Below, in pieces: positions 14,092 through 25,899 of a DNA stretch of 64,000 bases. Source of the stretch: Polydactylus sextarius (taxonomy: Eukaryota; Chordata; Actinopteri; Polynemidae); NCBI GenBank assembly GCA_016801845.1, contig CM028928.1, positions 12,428,327-12,492,326 of the forward strand, in the 5' to 3' direction. The stretch's first letter is position 1. Each line of letters begins with the position of its first letter. The position numbers were made by a program, and so were the translations under genes. The notes beneath the pieces were generated by a model, which was not told the DNA's origin, did not search any database, and was given only the letters and a program-made list of their open reading frames with translations.

Positions 14092-17000
14092 ATGGCTGGA
14101 CGAAGGAGAAGCAGTTTCTCCGTTGTGTTCATCACCGCTGTGCTGGCTGTGATGCTGCTGCCTGGTGAGTTGCTCATTGATCAGACAGATCAGACATTAC
14201 ATAATGTCCCTGTCATATAATATGTTTAATTAAAATTATTCAGTATTATAAAGTATAAAGTATATATAAAGTATTCTGATCTTAAACTGAAAAAACTAGC
14301 TATACAATTGTCCTCATGTTTCTGTTGGAGCTACAACTAATTATTAATGTTCTATTATAATTAAGTGATCAATCATTTAGTCTATGAAATGATTCCAGAA
14401 CCCAAGCTTTGAAATTATTCAGTGTATAATCATTTAAATCACAGAAAAAAAGACTGTAACAGTTCATGTTGGTGAAGCTGTAACCAGAGGATGGTTGATC
14501 TACAACTCACTCACACAATTCATTTGATTTGATGCAGAATCTCAATTTGTATTGGAACATAGGAATGAAATGTAGATACTCGAGTGCAAAAAAGGACTTC
14601 TAAGATTTAATGACTTGCAGTTAAATTGAGACAAAGTTCCAAAGAAATGCTTTTTTTTCAAGGTTTTACTCATTATAATACAGAATGAATGGATGATACA
14701 CTATAATACACTGTGCAATTGCCAAGTGTGACTCAGTCAAGTCTTGATTATTACAGATTACAGTTAGATGCTGCTATAATATTTTTCAAAATGACCATAA
14801 TTTGAATATTTTTTCTTCAGAACATCAAAGCTGCAATTTGATATGAAAAAACAACAACAACAACAAAAACAACCTGCACGTAACATTACTGAATGAACAT
14901 ATTCATGAAACTGTAGATAAAAAGAGAGTGTGATTATGACATAATATACACAAACATTCAGTGAAAAGGATAATCACGACGCTGATGATGATATTCATAT
15001 CTTTTTTTTTTTGGCTTGTATATTATTAAATCAAGTATGTGTCTCAATTTTAAAGCCACACTGGCCGGGAAGTGCAAACACTAACTTTGGTAAAAAAAAA
15101 AATAAAAAAAATAAATGAATAATAATAATAATACAGTAGAAGGACTTGTTGCCTGTAGTGGAGTAAAATGTATCTGTCTTTAAAAATCTTAATGAAAAAA
15201 TTTGACTTGAGTTATAGCTTCACTGGCTATAACTCAAGGTCTTGTTTATTAAGGCTAAGGGTTACTTGGAGAGCTGAGGCCTGCTGCCGGTTCATGGACA
15301 TAGACTCACTCATGGTTGTAATTCAACTGTTTTAATGTAACCTGGCCCACGAACAGCAGCTTGCCACCTTCATATATCATGATCTGTACATGGCGGCTGG
15401 GTCCCCCAACCAGCTGTTTCCACTCTGCTCTCCACATGATGATTGACATATTTACAAAAGGGACGAGCTCCTGCTCAAAGTCTCATCCTTCCTGTTAAAG
15501 TGGTTTTTAAAATGATACTGTCTGATGGTTAAAGGGGAAAAAGCAGTAGTAGTTGTAGTTGTAGTAGCTGGGGGAGTTTTTCCTTTCATCGTTCCTGGTC
15601 CTGTAAAAAATTAGTACCTGTCAGCATCACCTCCTCCTCTGCCCTCTTAAAGCTCTGCTGTTTCCAGATGTGCCAGCCACTTTTTTACAGGCTCATAAAA
15701 AAAAAAAAAAACAGCAGATACACTGAGGCAGCATCATTTAGCTCACCCTCCTCCTCCTCTTCCTTCTCCTTCACCGCATCGCTCCATCACTTCAGGTCAC
15801 CTTCACGTCTCCTTTGTACTTAATCCATTTTCAGGATCATATATTAATCATTTAGTTGTATGCACAATATGCATCATCACTACCCCACCACAGATTATCA
15901 AAACTCCCTTTTCATTAAATCAGGAGATTGATGTTTTTATCACTTCTGACAACCCTGAATTATCCCCTCTGGATCTCTCTTCTTAAGCTGTCATCTCTTG
16001 CCTCTGTTATTCTGCCTCCTTCACCCCCTCTTCCTCTCCTTCTGTAAGGCATTAACACCTTTTCCCTGTAGAGATGAAAGAAACACAGAATCCGTTCCAT
16101 GCAGCTCTGTTCCCTGAGCACAAACAGTGCACATACGTGTACATGTGTGTGAATGCGGACACACAAAATGCGCACACAGCTCTTTGAAAACACAGCACGG
16201 GGCTTGATGTTACAGGCTCACCTATAAAATCTACAAAGAGCTGCAGTTGCCAGCGCTTCAGGCACAGCCAATTACCTCTGCCCTGTTTAAAGAATAATAT
16301 CTGCCTTGAAGTGTTTGAGGTTTAATGTCACTTTATCACATATATATTCAAGTCAGATGAGATGGAGTAAGCAATTTCCAGAACGTAACTTTGACTTCAG
16401 CAATTTTTAGATTTTACATGTTTACATGTATTTTCACTTTTCTCTGTTTCTTCTTTAAAGCATTTTTGTCTGCTGGACCAATTGGGAAAAAGTCCAAACG
16501 AGATGGTAAATAAATGTTTTTTCTTTTAAAATCTAAAAACTCAAACACTGGTGTTTATCTAATATGGATATGTGGTAATATAACATGTGGAGGCTTAATT
16601 ATATTTACTTTCAAAATATAACAGCATATAGTATTTTACAAACTTTAAAAGTAACAAAGAAAGTGAATTTGATGCCTATGTAAGTTTGAGAGCCCTGAGA
16701 TCAACCGTGTCCTTGTTTTTTCTCTTCTGCCAGCAGGAGGAAGTATCCAGGAGAGGGAAAATATTGCAGCATCACAAAGGAGGTTGATTCGCAACCGCAG
16801 GAACATTAGCTGGTACAAACAGCACTCTGACTTCTGGGGCTGGTACAAGTTCTTCACAGACAGCGGCAACCAGGAGGCAGTAAGTGAACACACACATTAA
16901 AAAACGTTTTACTTCTTATTTAAAGGTGCTATATGTAAGTTTTTGCTATTTCTGCACAGCCAACATTAACATTCACTGCTGTTTACTCACCAGCCTTGAA

Positions 17001-19407
17001 GAGACATTGTGAGTTTAGTATCAAACATCATTTTGGTTCTCACCAACAGGTGTCTCCAGCAGTGGAAAGCAACACCACTGTTAACTCTTATTCTTCTACT
17101 CATGCTAACATGCTAATCAGCTAGCCCTATCCTTTTTCATGTCTTGATGCCATTTTGTGTCATTGTAACACTGACAGTCCAACTTGGAATGATGACACAG
17201 CAACACTGACTTGAGCGTGTATTATAACCTCTTGTTCTGCTGTTTGATCATCTACCAAACATTTTAGGCTTGTAAATTGACTGTTTGGAAAGTCATGGCC
17301 AGTGACTTGACAATGTTGTTGTTTCCAAAAATGTGTCCGTACTCTCAGTATCTCAGTTCAGTAAAGTCAGTAAAGCCTGTCTCGCCTCCCTTCTCAGGTT
17401 CACGAGATGGACCGTATCTACCTGGCCTACCTCCAGAACAAGAACCGCGCTGAGGGACGTCGCTCCTACAAGGCTTACCTGCGCCACTTGGGGGATATCT
17501 ACAAGTCTTGCGCAGATTCTGACGATCCCAACTGTGTTGCGTCCTACACCAGCAGGCCCAAACCAGAACCCCCCAAACCTGCCCCAGTAAAAACCTGTGA
17601 CCCCACCAAGGACCCATACTGTCTGTATGCTGCTTTGGTCCAGGGCAAGAGCCCTTATCTGCCTCTGGTGATCCCAGCTGCCAACCCTGCCCCTGCACCA
17701 GCTCCAGCTAAGACCCCAGCCCCTATGTATGTCCGCTCTGCCCCAGCAAAGGACCCACAGTCTGGGTTTTACTACTACGCTCCAACCAACGTACCTTTCC
17801 TTTCCAAGGTAAACATTAGACTATGTTGTTTGTTATCTATTGCTCCAGTTTACTGAATCTGGGACTTGAAAGTGTTGGTGCTTGCTTGTGGTAGTTTCTC
17901 TCTTACTGTTTATTCAGTCTGAAAATCCAGTTTTCACTTGGATTATCATTTCTTCTTACATTCATACCATCAGAATACATTGAAAGGTGGCTTTAAACTG
18001 ATATATATAGTATAATACGCCATTTAATTACCCTCTGTTTTTCACACTTTAGGAGCAGAAGGCTGAGCTGCTGCGTATCTGCTCTGCTGATGATGTGGAG
18101 TGTCTGCAGTATCACCTGAGAGCTGCCTTTGGGCACACACCCGCCGCTGGGCCCCTGCCTTCCTATGCCCACCTTGGTTGTGATCCCAAGAAAGACCCCA
18201 GCTGCAAACCCAAACTGGTGCAAAAAGCTCCCTCTGGTCTCTACCTGCAGTACCCCAACTGTGATCCCAGGGATCCCTACTGTGCCTATGCTGCCTCACT
18301 TGTGGTAAGTTTTATTTATAATAGTAAAAGATCTTTTTACATTTCAGTCCTACAGATTTTCATTTGTGATTTCTATTTTTTATATGTCTGATGTTTTTCC
18401 TGTTCCTTCAGGCTCCCCGTGCCCCCAACCCTCCCTCTCCTGCTGGTCCTGGATCATGCAACCCTCTTTTTGAAGATGGTTGCAACCCTCTTACTGCCAC
18501 TAAATTTGCCACTCCCCCAGAGTCGTACAAAAACGAGGAGTCAGATGAGGCTGCTGCCCTTCGTGTTGCCCCCCCTCCTTCTGAGCAGAACACCGATCCT
18601 TACGCCATGTTTAGGGATGCTTATGCTCATGCTAACAGAGGCAGTGATCCTTATGCCATGTTCCGCCAAGCAAATACTCCAGCATCTCCTCCAGCTTCTG
18701 ACCCATATGCCCTTCTCCGCAGATACATGAGCCAAGCTCAAGTTAATGACCCATATGCTCCACGTATGGAGGCAGCTCCAGAATCCAACCCCAATGATCC
18801 TTTCTCTGCTATGCGTGAGGCAGCAGCTGCCATGCATCGCCGTGGGCCTCCCACCCCCAGGCAGCAGTTCCCCTTTTCCATCCCAAATTATGAGGAGCCT
18901 GCCCAGGAAGAACGGCACCCTCTTGGTCCCCCAGGTAAGACCAAGGAGGGCTATGACTGCTTCATTGGTTATGACCGCGACTGCTTCCCTGTGAAGCCCA
19001 ACGAGCCTCGTCCTGGAGTTCAACGCCGTGTCCCCTTTCCTGCTGAGGCCTACGAGCCTCACCTGAATGCCGATGGAACAAGAAAAGGAGTCATGGAGCC
19101 TTCCAACCCTGACTGTGACCCTGAATATGACAGCGACTGCCGCCTGCGTCGCTACGAGCCCGAGCAGACCAATGCCAGGGCCCAGCCAGAGCAGCACACT
19201 GAGGAGGACCACAATCAGGGGGCGGAGGGCGAGCAGGAGCAGTACGAGGCAGAGCCCTTCCAGAGTGGCCAGGAGGAACCTCACATGCCCTACCAACCAC
19301 TGTCACAGGGCATGCCCAGCCTGCAGGACATACTGAGACGCTATGGAGACCAGTTCCCTGAGCAGGATGATCACAGAGCTTATGCAGACGACTACCGCAA
19401 GAAATAA
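14092..19407 (+). CDS. and (paralog unresolved): Actinodin (actinotrichia structural protein)
   Basis: Coding exons are 14092-14164, 16461-16505, 16737-16879, 17398-17808, 18053-18304 and 18412-19407. They sum to 1920 nt and give 639 aa. Residues 1-29 are a signal peptide, followed by a basic KSKR at 35-38 that looks like a furin-type site. A conserved basic and aromatic block (RNRRN, then WYKQHSDFWGWYKFF, residues 58-79) leads to a YLAYLQNK region. The rest is built of C-x6/7-C units: Cys 125/133, 154/162, 234/241, 267/275, 294/301, 324/332, 491/499 and 543/551, many reading CDPxxDPYC. Five DPY/DPF units (370, 387, 405, 421, 437) sit in the last exon. The tail is acidic and glutamine-rich. 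Actinodins build the collagen-like fin-fold rays (actinotrichia) in fish and are absent from tetrapods. The tandem acceptor CAGCAG before exon 3 could add one alanine. The transcript probably ends at AATAAA 19855-19860. I cannot say which of the teleost paralogs this is. Confidence 0.92.
15206..15238. repeat. Perfect 13-bp inverted repeat with 7-nt loop
   Basis: CTTGAGTTATAGC at 15206-15218 and its exact reverse complement at 15226-15238, separated by TTCACTG, in the first long actinodin intron. Confidence 0.9.
16921..17390. repeat. Possible interspersed repeat in actinodin intron 3 (between coding exons 3 and 4)
   Basis: The left edge, TTAAAGGTGCTATATGTAAG, is a phrase I know from the end of a common short teleost repeat. 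The interior (near 17030-17130) has the CAGCAGTGGAAAG and GCTAACATGCTAA phrases often found in such elements. Boundaries and class are unresolved. Confidence 0.35.
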
Positions 19408-19860
19408 ACATGCATACACACTCGTGCATGCAGACGGACATGAATACACAGTCCCGTGCATTCTTGTAGCTTAGCCCATGACCGCCTCACGTAATGCACA
19501 ACTAGTCCAAACTGGACCAGATATGGGACACATGAGAAGTCTATGGACCCAGTGAGTGAGTTCATGCACGTACATCCACCTGTGGCTCCCAGCTGAAAGA
19601 AAACACTGAGGCGCTCCAGCAATGTTTTCATCCCTTTAGCTTCTTCACACCTGTTGCTTTGAGCTTTTGCTTTCCAGCTTCCGTCTCAAACCTCCTCAAT
19701 CCACTCGAATGTGTAATGACTTATCAGTGCTCCGGCTTGCTTCTGTATCTATGCGTCTCACTTTTTTTAAAAAAAAAAAAAATTATGTTTGTTGCTAGTC
19801 ATTTTATTGTCAGTGATGGATCATGTAAAGTTTTTTTTTCATTTTGAATGTTCTAATAAA
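19408..19860 (+). other. Actinodin 3' UTR ending at an AATAAA signal
   Basis: Non-coding sequence after the actinodin TAA, ending in TTCTAATAAAAAGC with AATAAA at 19855-19860. It includes a T/A homopolymer near 19762-19782. The 450-nt length is ordinary for a vertebrate 3' UTR. Confidence 0.6.
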
Positions 19861-19899
19861 AAGCTCTAGAAAGCTGTTTTTGCATTTCATTATTTGGAT

Positions 19900-21950
19900 C
19901 TTAACATTTCACTCACTATTCACTATCTTATGTGTTTAAGAACTTAATTAAAAGGCACTCCAGTGATGTGATCTTGCACTAACACTGCAGGGACACTCAC
20001 AAGAGACTGAAAGAGCAATATCCTGACTTCCACTGGGAATCAAGGCTAAAAAAAAGCTAGAATCTGCAGCAGTCAACAGCATATTTTAATAGACTCTGTC
20101 TTTCTGATAAATGCCGATGACTGTATATTGTAGAGATTCTGCTATAAATTGGTAGCAGAAGTCCCCAAGCTCCATCTTAAATCTATTTTCAGTGAAGCTT
20201 GAGGAAAATATATTGTCCCTGCAGAGCCACAGAAGATAAAATACCACTGTTTTCATGGCCTGAGTAGTAGTTCTCTTAACAACTAAACTGACTCATGTTT
20301 AAAAATGGTCAGGTTTCCCATCGAGTGTGAAGGCATCCATCAAAACCTCTCAAGCCTCTTAACTTCTGCAGAATCATCTAATTCAGATTCAGTTCGGATG
20401 GAAGCCCATTTTCACCAGAAAAATACAACTGAGTCAAAAATAATAAAAGGAAGAAAAGTATGTAGTGAATTTATATAAAATCTTAAAATACATTCTTTAA
20501 CCTAGCAAATCTTATTTGATACAAAATATACAAAATCCTAATCCTATTGTTTTAACTGAAAGAGAAAAATGGCATCCCCTACATCATGAAAAATTAACTT
20601 AAAAAAAGAATTCAAACTATCCTGCTTCTTTCCCAAAAAACAGCAAAAGATACATTAAATCCAACAACCAAAAAAGTGTATGATATAAACATCATTTATC
20701 TATTCCTTAAAGAAAAAGATCATGTCAGGTTTACTCCAGATACTTTAAATAAATATACAGTTCATCACATGCCTACTACATATGCCACGCATGTCAACAA
20801 ACCTCAATTCAAGATGTAAAGTGCCAAAAATACCTAAATCTCAAATAGGAACAGTAATGTTTTTCTTTATTCCCAAAGGTTTCATCAAAGTTCAACCTCA
20901 ACTCTCCATTCAGTCTTCAGGTTTCACATTGTGATGTATTTTCAGGTCAGTCGAGTCAAACAACACTTGAACTTCCACTTGTTGTTGTTGTTCAAAAGGG
21001 GTTTCTTCCCTCCATGCTCCCGTCTTACCCTCCTCTGACCTCCTCTTTCAACACATTGCTTCTCCCCATCAGGTCCAAATACTCGCAGTATGAGGAGAGC
21101 CAAAAATTCATTCTGTTGTTAATGTGTTGTCAAAAAATGTCTGATATTCAATGCATGTCTGCATTTTTGATAGGAATGTGTTTTTCAGTATCAACCTGAT
21201 CAGCTTTTACTTCCATTATATTGCAGTTTTAGGAACAGTTAAATGGATGATAAACAGAACGACATGTGGACTTGGCATTTAAATAACATAGGCTTCCTGT
21301 GATCTCAGCTTTAATTATATAAACATAAGTTTTTATCATTTTTGTCTTTTAAACCAAATGCTTAGTCACTGTAATTCCTGTTGAAAAGGTTGCCATCTAT
21401 TTTATTTTTGTCATAAAATTATTACTCTGAGTCTCAACTGAGTAGGAAGGGATGAAAATAATAATAACTTATTTGGTAAATCTTCTGTTCAATTATCTGA
21501 CTGGCAGCACAGTTTAAGAAATGCCAGCCCAACCTTTCCAGTGATTGAGGTGGAAACACTTTGAAAAAGTCAAATCTGACAGTGAAAAACAACAGATAAA
21601 AAATTTAAAAAGATAAAAAGCCTCAAAACCTCAACGCTTTACAGTGTTATTACAGATACAGAGACAACCAAAGATTTAGGCAGCACTCTTCAACTCATGT
21701 CAGCTTAAACCTTCTGCATTCTTCTTTAACAGAGTCTTAACTGTGTGTTTAGATAAAGTTTTAATTTAGTTCTTGCGCACTGGTTGTCATTCATTACTTT
21801 TCTTGGCCTTCACAGTTGTATGTTGGTGCACAGCCATACACCCAGTTAAACACGTTTCTCAATAAAGTTTGAAGACAAGGAGTTGAACTTTGAAGTTCTT
21901 TCCTGGAGGCAACTGTGAAACAATGAAAATAATACTGGGCAATAAAGTCA
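19900..21950. other. Gene-free AT-rich DNA downstream of actinodin
   Basis: About 2 kb with no convincing exon or recognised repeat. The sequence is AT-rich with short homopolymers. Confidence 0.4.
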
Positions 21951-21951
21951 C

Positions 21952-22175
21952 CCATCTATCCATCCATCAGCTATACTTGTTATCCTTTGAAGGACGCTGT
22001 GGTGGGGGAGGATCGAGTCAATCCTAGTTGACTGGTTGAGTTTCCCAAGAGGCAGGGAACACCTTAGACAGGTTGCTAGTCTATAATGACACTGAGCCAC
22101 ATGCAGAGAAACAACCATTCACATTCTCATTAGGGTTAGAGTTTACCTGGTTCTGGCTGAACCAGGGTTCAAAAC
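21952..22175 (-). repeat. Decayed LINE 3' end (RTE-like), reversed
   Basis: The stretch begins with (CATC)n and then runs through phrases I recognise from a common teleost retroelement tail: the AGG-ACGCTG-GGGGG block, AATCCTAGTTGACTGG, GGCAGGGAACACC-TAGACAGGTTGC-AGTCTAT, ACAACCATTCACATTC and AACCAGGGTTCAAA. The CATC run marks the 3' end on the minus strand. The copy is heavily mutated. Confidence 0.6.
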
Positions 22176-22179
22176 CCAA

Positions 22180-22218
22180 AAGCTCCATGATCTGAGACCA
22201 CATCAGATCATGGAGCTT
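22180..22218. repeat. Perfect 16-bp inverted repeat with 7-nt loop
   Basis: AAGCTCCATGATCTGA (22180-22195), the loop GACCACA, and the exact reverse complement TCAGATCATGGAGCTT (22203-22218). It abuts the reversed LINE remnant. Confidence 0.95.
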
Positions 22219-22219
22219 A

Positions 22220-24190
22220 GCCTTGCACATAGCCTTGCTTTGATGAGATTCTATAAATAAGGGTTAGATTATAGCTGTGGCTGCAGAAGGCTTGTGAAAT
22301 GTAAAGTCAAAACATTATAGATATCATCCTTCCTGCCTCATTCATTCTTGGAAACACAACAAATGTGACTGCAGTCTAAACATGAGTTTTGTAATTATGT
22401 CCTCTGCCATTTCCATCCTGAATCTGAGTGTTGTTCTCTGTGATTTGGGTTGTTTTTCTTTCTCTTTCTCTTTCCGGTACCTTAGGGCCAAAAAAAAAAA
22501 ATCTTTCAGCCCTGTCATGCCAAGGAGATACTGTAAAAAATTAGCTTTGACAAAATCTCCGCTTGGTGGTTATTGTCCATTTGCTTCTCTTTCTTTTTAA
22601 CTGAATTTTACTCCAATGATATTGTGTCTATGAAATTATATATTTAAATTCAAAGGTGTCTTCAGTTTATCTTGAAAATATTAAAAAAGCAACCACAGAC
22701 AAAAATTATACAAGGGTCACAATTACAAAATTGAACTTCAAAAGAAAGCTTGAGCAAAAGAAACAAAGCTTCAACTCCACCATCTTTATTTCCATTGACT
22801 TGAGCTGAAACGTTCATACTCATCTTTAGCATTGACAACAACTTTCTTCAGTCTTGAAGAAAGCAAATTTGGCATCCTGTACCCTGAAGACATGAGCCAA
22901 GATGCATAAAGGTAATATCACAACCTCTTATCTTTTAATGCAATGATGGCTGAAGCTCTCAGAAGGCCACCACAGAAACCCCTTACTCTTAGCACTTCAA
23001 CATCTCTGACCCAAATTTATTGACTGCTTACTGTACCTAAAGGCTTTTATAATGGTGAGTTGCCAAAGTTACCAAAGTTTTGAGTTGTTTTATGCATGCG
23101 AATATGTCTGATAGACATATTTTTGAAGTATTTATTAATGTTATTAATTAAATCACTCTTAATATTCAACAGCTGATGGGAATACTCCTCCATAAACACC
23201 AGCTAGGCTATTACCACAACTGACTTTTGGAACCAAGTTTTATAAATTTCTCTTGATTTTTTTCTGTAAATAGCACAGAGATTATGTAGTCAGACATGTA
23301 CCAGCATATTTTGATGTTAAATAACATAGAAATATGGTTATAGGTCAGTCACAACAAATTGTTTGTATGATTTATAAACAAAATCTTAATGCAACACAAT
23401 TACAGCAGTTCTACTAAAAATAGAGCTATAGCACTGAAGTGTGTACACAAATACACTGATACACATAAAATCCCTCGACTGGGAATAAAACAGACGCCCA
23501 CTTGGCTAAATTAAACCTGAATGCAACATGAAAATAAGAATTACTTCTTTCAAACTACAAAAAAAAAAAAAAAAAAAAAACAGCAACAGCAACAGCAAGA
23601 GATTTTACGCAAATCTTTAAACATCGCAGCAAAAGACTTTAAAATGATTGTCAGACATTTTTTGTATTTGTACATATTCAAAATTGACCTAATTGTGAAA
23701 TTTAGAGCTGTTAAATTTGTTGTGCATGATTTGATTAATTTCCCCCTGAACTTGAGTTAATACTTTAGAAGAAACTGGCTGAAATCAGACCATGCTGCTG
23801 TCGCTATGTTTGTAAAAATTGCATGTAATATAAGCATAAATTCTGAGAATGTATATGGTAGTAACCACGGACACTAATGGACTGACAGAGGATTGCGGAG
23901 CATGTGTTTCCTTTACATTGAGCTGTTAAAGAGATCACAGTGCTGTAAAAAGGAAAAAAGTATTAGGGTCTGCATCTTAACCCTCTGTGTTCAGACTCCT
24001 GCAGGGCAGGAGACAATAAAATGACACAAATCAAAGAGACACACTCCATCTGAGTGAATGAAGACATGAGGACATGACATGAAGACATGAAGTAATGGCA
24101 TGTGTCTCATCTGTGTTTGTGACAGAAAGAGACACTCATTCCTATTTATATCTAAGTCCAGCTGCTAACAAAGTCATATCCATGGGCTCT
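22220..24190. other. Gene-free AT-rich DNA
   Basis: About 2 kb with no convincing exon. It holds an A-rich run with CAA repeats near 23560-23600 and nothing else that I could name. Confidence 0.4.
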
Positions 24191-24199
24191 AACACAGAG

Positions 24200-24200
24200 A

Positions 24201-24249
<49 letters not shown>

Positions 24250-24494
24250 GCATGCATGTTTGTTTTCATGCCTTGTGGGGACATTTTATTGACTTACATT
24301 CATTTCCTGGAGACTCTATATCAATCAGAACTATAACTCCCTAACATCACTTCAAAATGTAAATATTTTTCTCTGTTATGAGCACTTGATAATGTGAATT
24401 ATCAAATGTGAATGCGAACACTTGAACACTTCATAATATGAGTGTATCCCCACAAGGAATACCCAAAACATACACACACACACACACACACACA
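24200..24494. mobile_element. CA-flanked short mobile element with GGGGACA ends (copy 1)
   Basis: A (CT)n(CA)n array at 24200-24249 and a (CA)n array at 24472-24494 enclose a 220-bp core. The core starts TTTTCATGCCTTGTGGGGACA (from about 24263) and ends TCCCCACAAGG then CCCAAAACA (to about 24471). CCTTGTGGGGA and TCCCCACAAGG are an exact 11-bp inverted pair. Teleost genomes hold many such non-autonomous elements bordered by CA repeats. Copy 2 lies at 57089-57430. Confidence 0.6.
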
Positions 24495-25299
24495 TATAAA
24501 TGCAGGGACTCCCTCTTGTGGTTGCTAACGTGCAGGGAGGGTGACTTGGACGTACGTGGGTCCTGATGCTGTCATCAAGAGTCACAGCTGATTATCTGTT
24601 GATTTGTCGAGGACTCACAATAGAAAGTCCTGTCACAACAATCACTGTATGTACTTAACATCTCTGTCCTGCCATTGGCTGTTGATAGCAGCATCATGTT
24701 ACTACTATTCACAGTAACTACGGGTTTTCATTGCACCTTTATAAATATGTTGCTTTAATTTGTAAAATGCCATTAATACTGTCATTGTTGTTTACATCAG
24801 ATGACAATTAAATATAGTAGTGTCGAATCACACCTACCTGTTTGTATGAATGCTTAAAAATGTGTTGGTAACAATTTTAATCACTTGTTACAATATGGTT
24901 CACCTTGTCAAATGTAAATTTGCTATTTCTCGGATATTACATTAAATTTACAGCATTTTTCCTAGAAATTACAATAGGCCCGTCTGATGTTATGTCAAAG
25001 GTTGAAGCTTTACAGTTCTCACATAATGGAGTCCTGAATTCCCCTGTGTTTTCTATGTGCTAATTACACAATAAATCACACGAAAAGCGCTCACCACCCA
25101 CTGAAACTATTACAGTCTTTAACTAGAGTGCGATGCAGGTTACAAACCATACAATATCACAATATCCTAGATAATATTATGTCACAGTGGTGCAAATTTA
25201 GAATAACCACTGACTAATAACCTTAGTCAATTCAAAGTAAACCTGGTACTTAGTCAGACTGATCTGACACTATGCTGTGTTGAGTTCATTACCTTGAAC

Positions 25300-25862
25300 T
25301 TATGTGTTCGTTTGATGAAGTACGCAGGAGACGTTCCAATTCAAATCCACCAGTTTTATTCTAAGTCTTACAGCAAGCAAATATAAGAAAAAGAGATCGT
25401 TTTACAGAGCTCTGGACCAGACTATGCTTCCCTGACGAACAACATCTCTCTGCATCAGTTTATAAAGTCTGATGCCCTGTCTTTCCCTGGTCCAACTTTT
25501 ATTATCACTTATACAGGAAGTATCTATGTCTAGGTGCGGCTCTGATGCATGCCTTCTCCTCGTGCTATCTGACGTCACCCCTTGTGGACACTTACTGCAC
25601 CCTCAAGGAGTCCCTGTGTCGTACAAAGACAAAACAAAACAGACAAATCCACCATCCCCACACCCTCAAGGTTGTTTCTGTATCGGTTTATCATTTAGGG
25701 AGTTGTTTTTCTGCACTCTAACTGTTATGCACACATGATAACTTCTTCTATGACTATTTAAGGAGACACTTAGGCAGGCCTTGAGTATATCTTGTCCTTT
25801 CAGTACATCGTGTTTTTACACATACTTCTCTGCAAAAGGGGGGTGTCTGTGGGGCATACAGA
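25300..25862 (-). mobile_element. Probable solo LTR of an endogenous retrovirus-like element
   Basis: Read on the minus strand from about 25862, the stretch starts TGTATGCCCCACAGACAC. Further on it has a TATAAA box near 25458-25466, the polyadenylation signal AATAAA (plus-strand TTTATT near 25354-25359) and a short U5-like tail ending near TTCG-AACACA. That order (TG start, TATA, AATAAA, CA end) fits a U3-R-U5 LTR. No internal gag, pol or env reading frames flank it, so it would be a solo LTR. I could not confirm a target duplication, so the edges are approximate. Confidence 0.4.
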
Positions 25863-25899
25863 CAGTTCAAAATTCAAAGAGCTCAAGCAGTTAAAACAC

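Noticed and set aside
17345..17698. 117-codon minus-strand open frame
   Set aside because: Antisense of actinodin coding exon 4; the sense strand is the real gene.
18541..19296. 251-codon minus-strand open frame
   Set aside because: It is the antisense of the last actinodin exon. The repeats and codon use of the sense strand explain the openness, and the protein shows no family features.
22166..22175. GGTTCAAA reminiscent of a tRNA B-box
   Set aside because: No matching A-box, cloverleaf or acceptor stem. It belongs to the tail of the LINE remnant.
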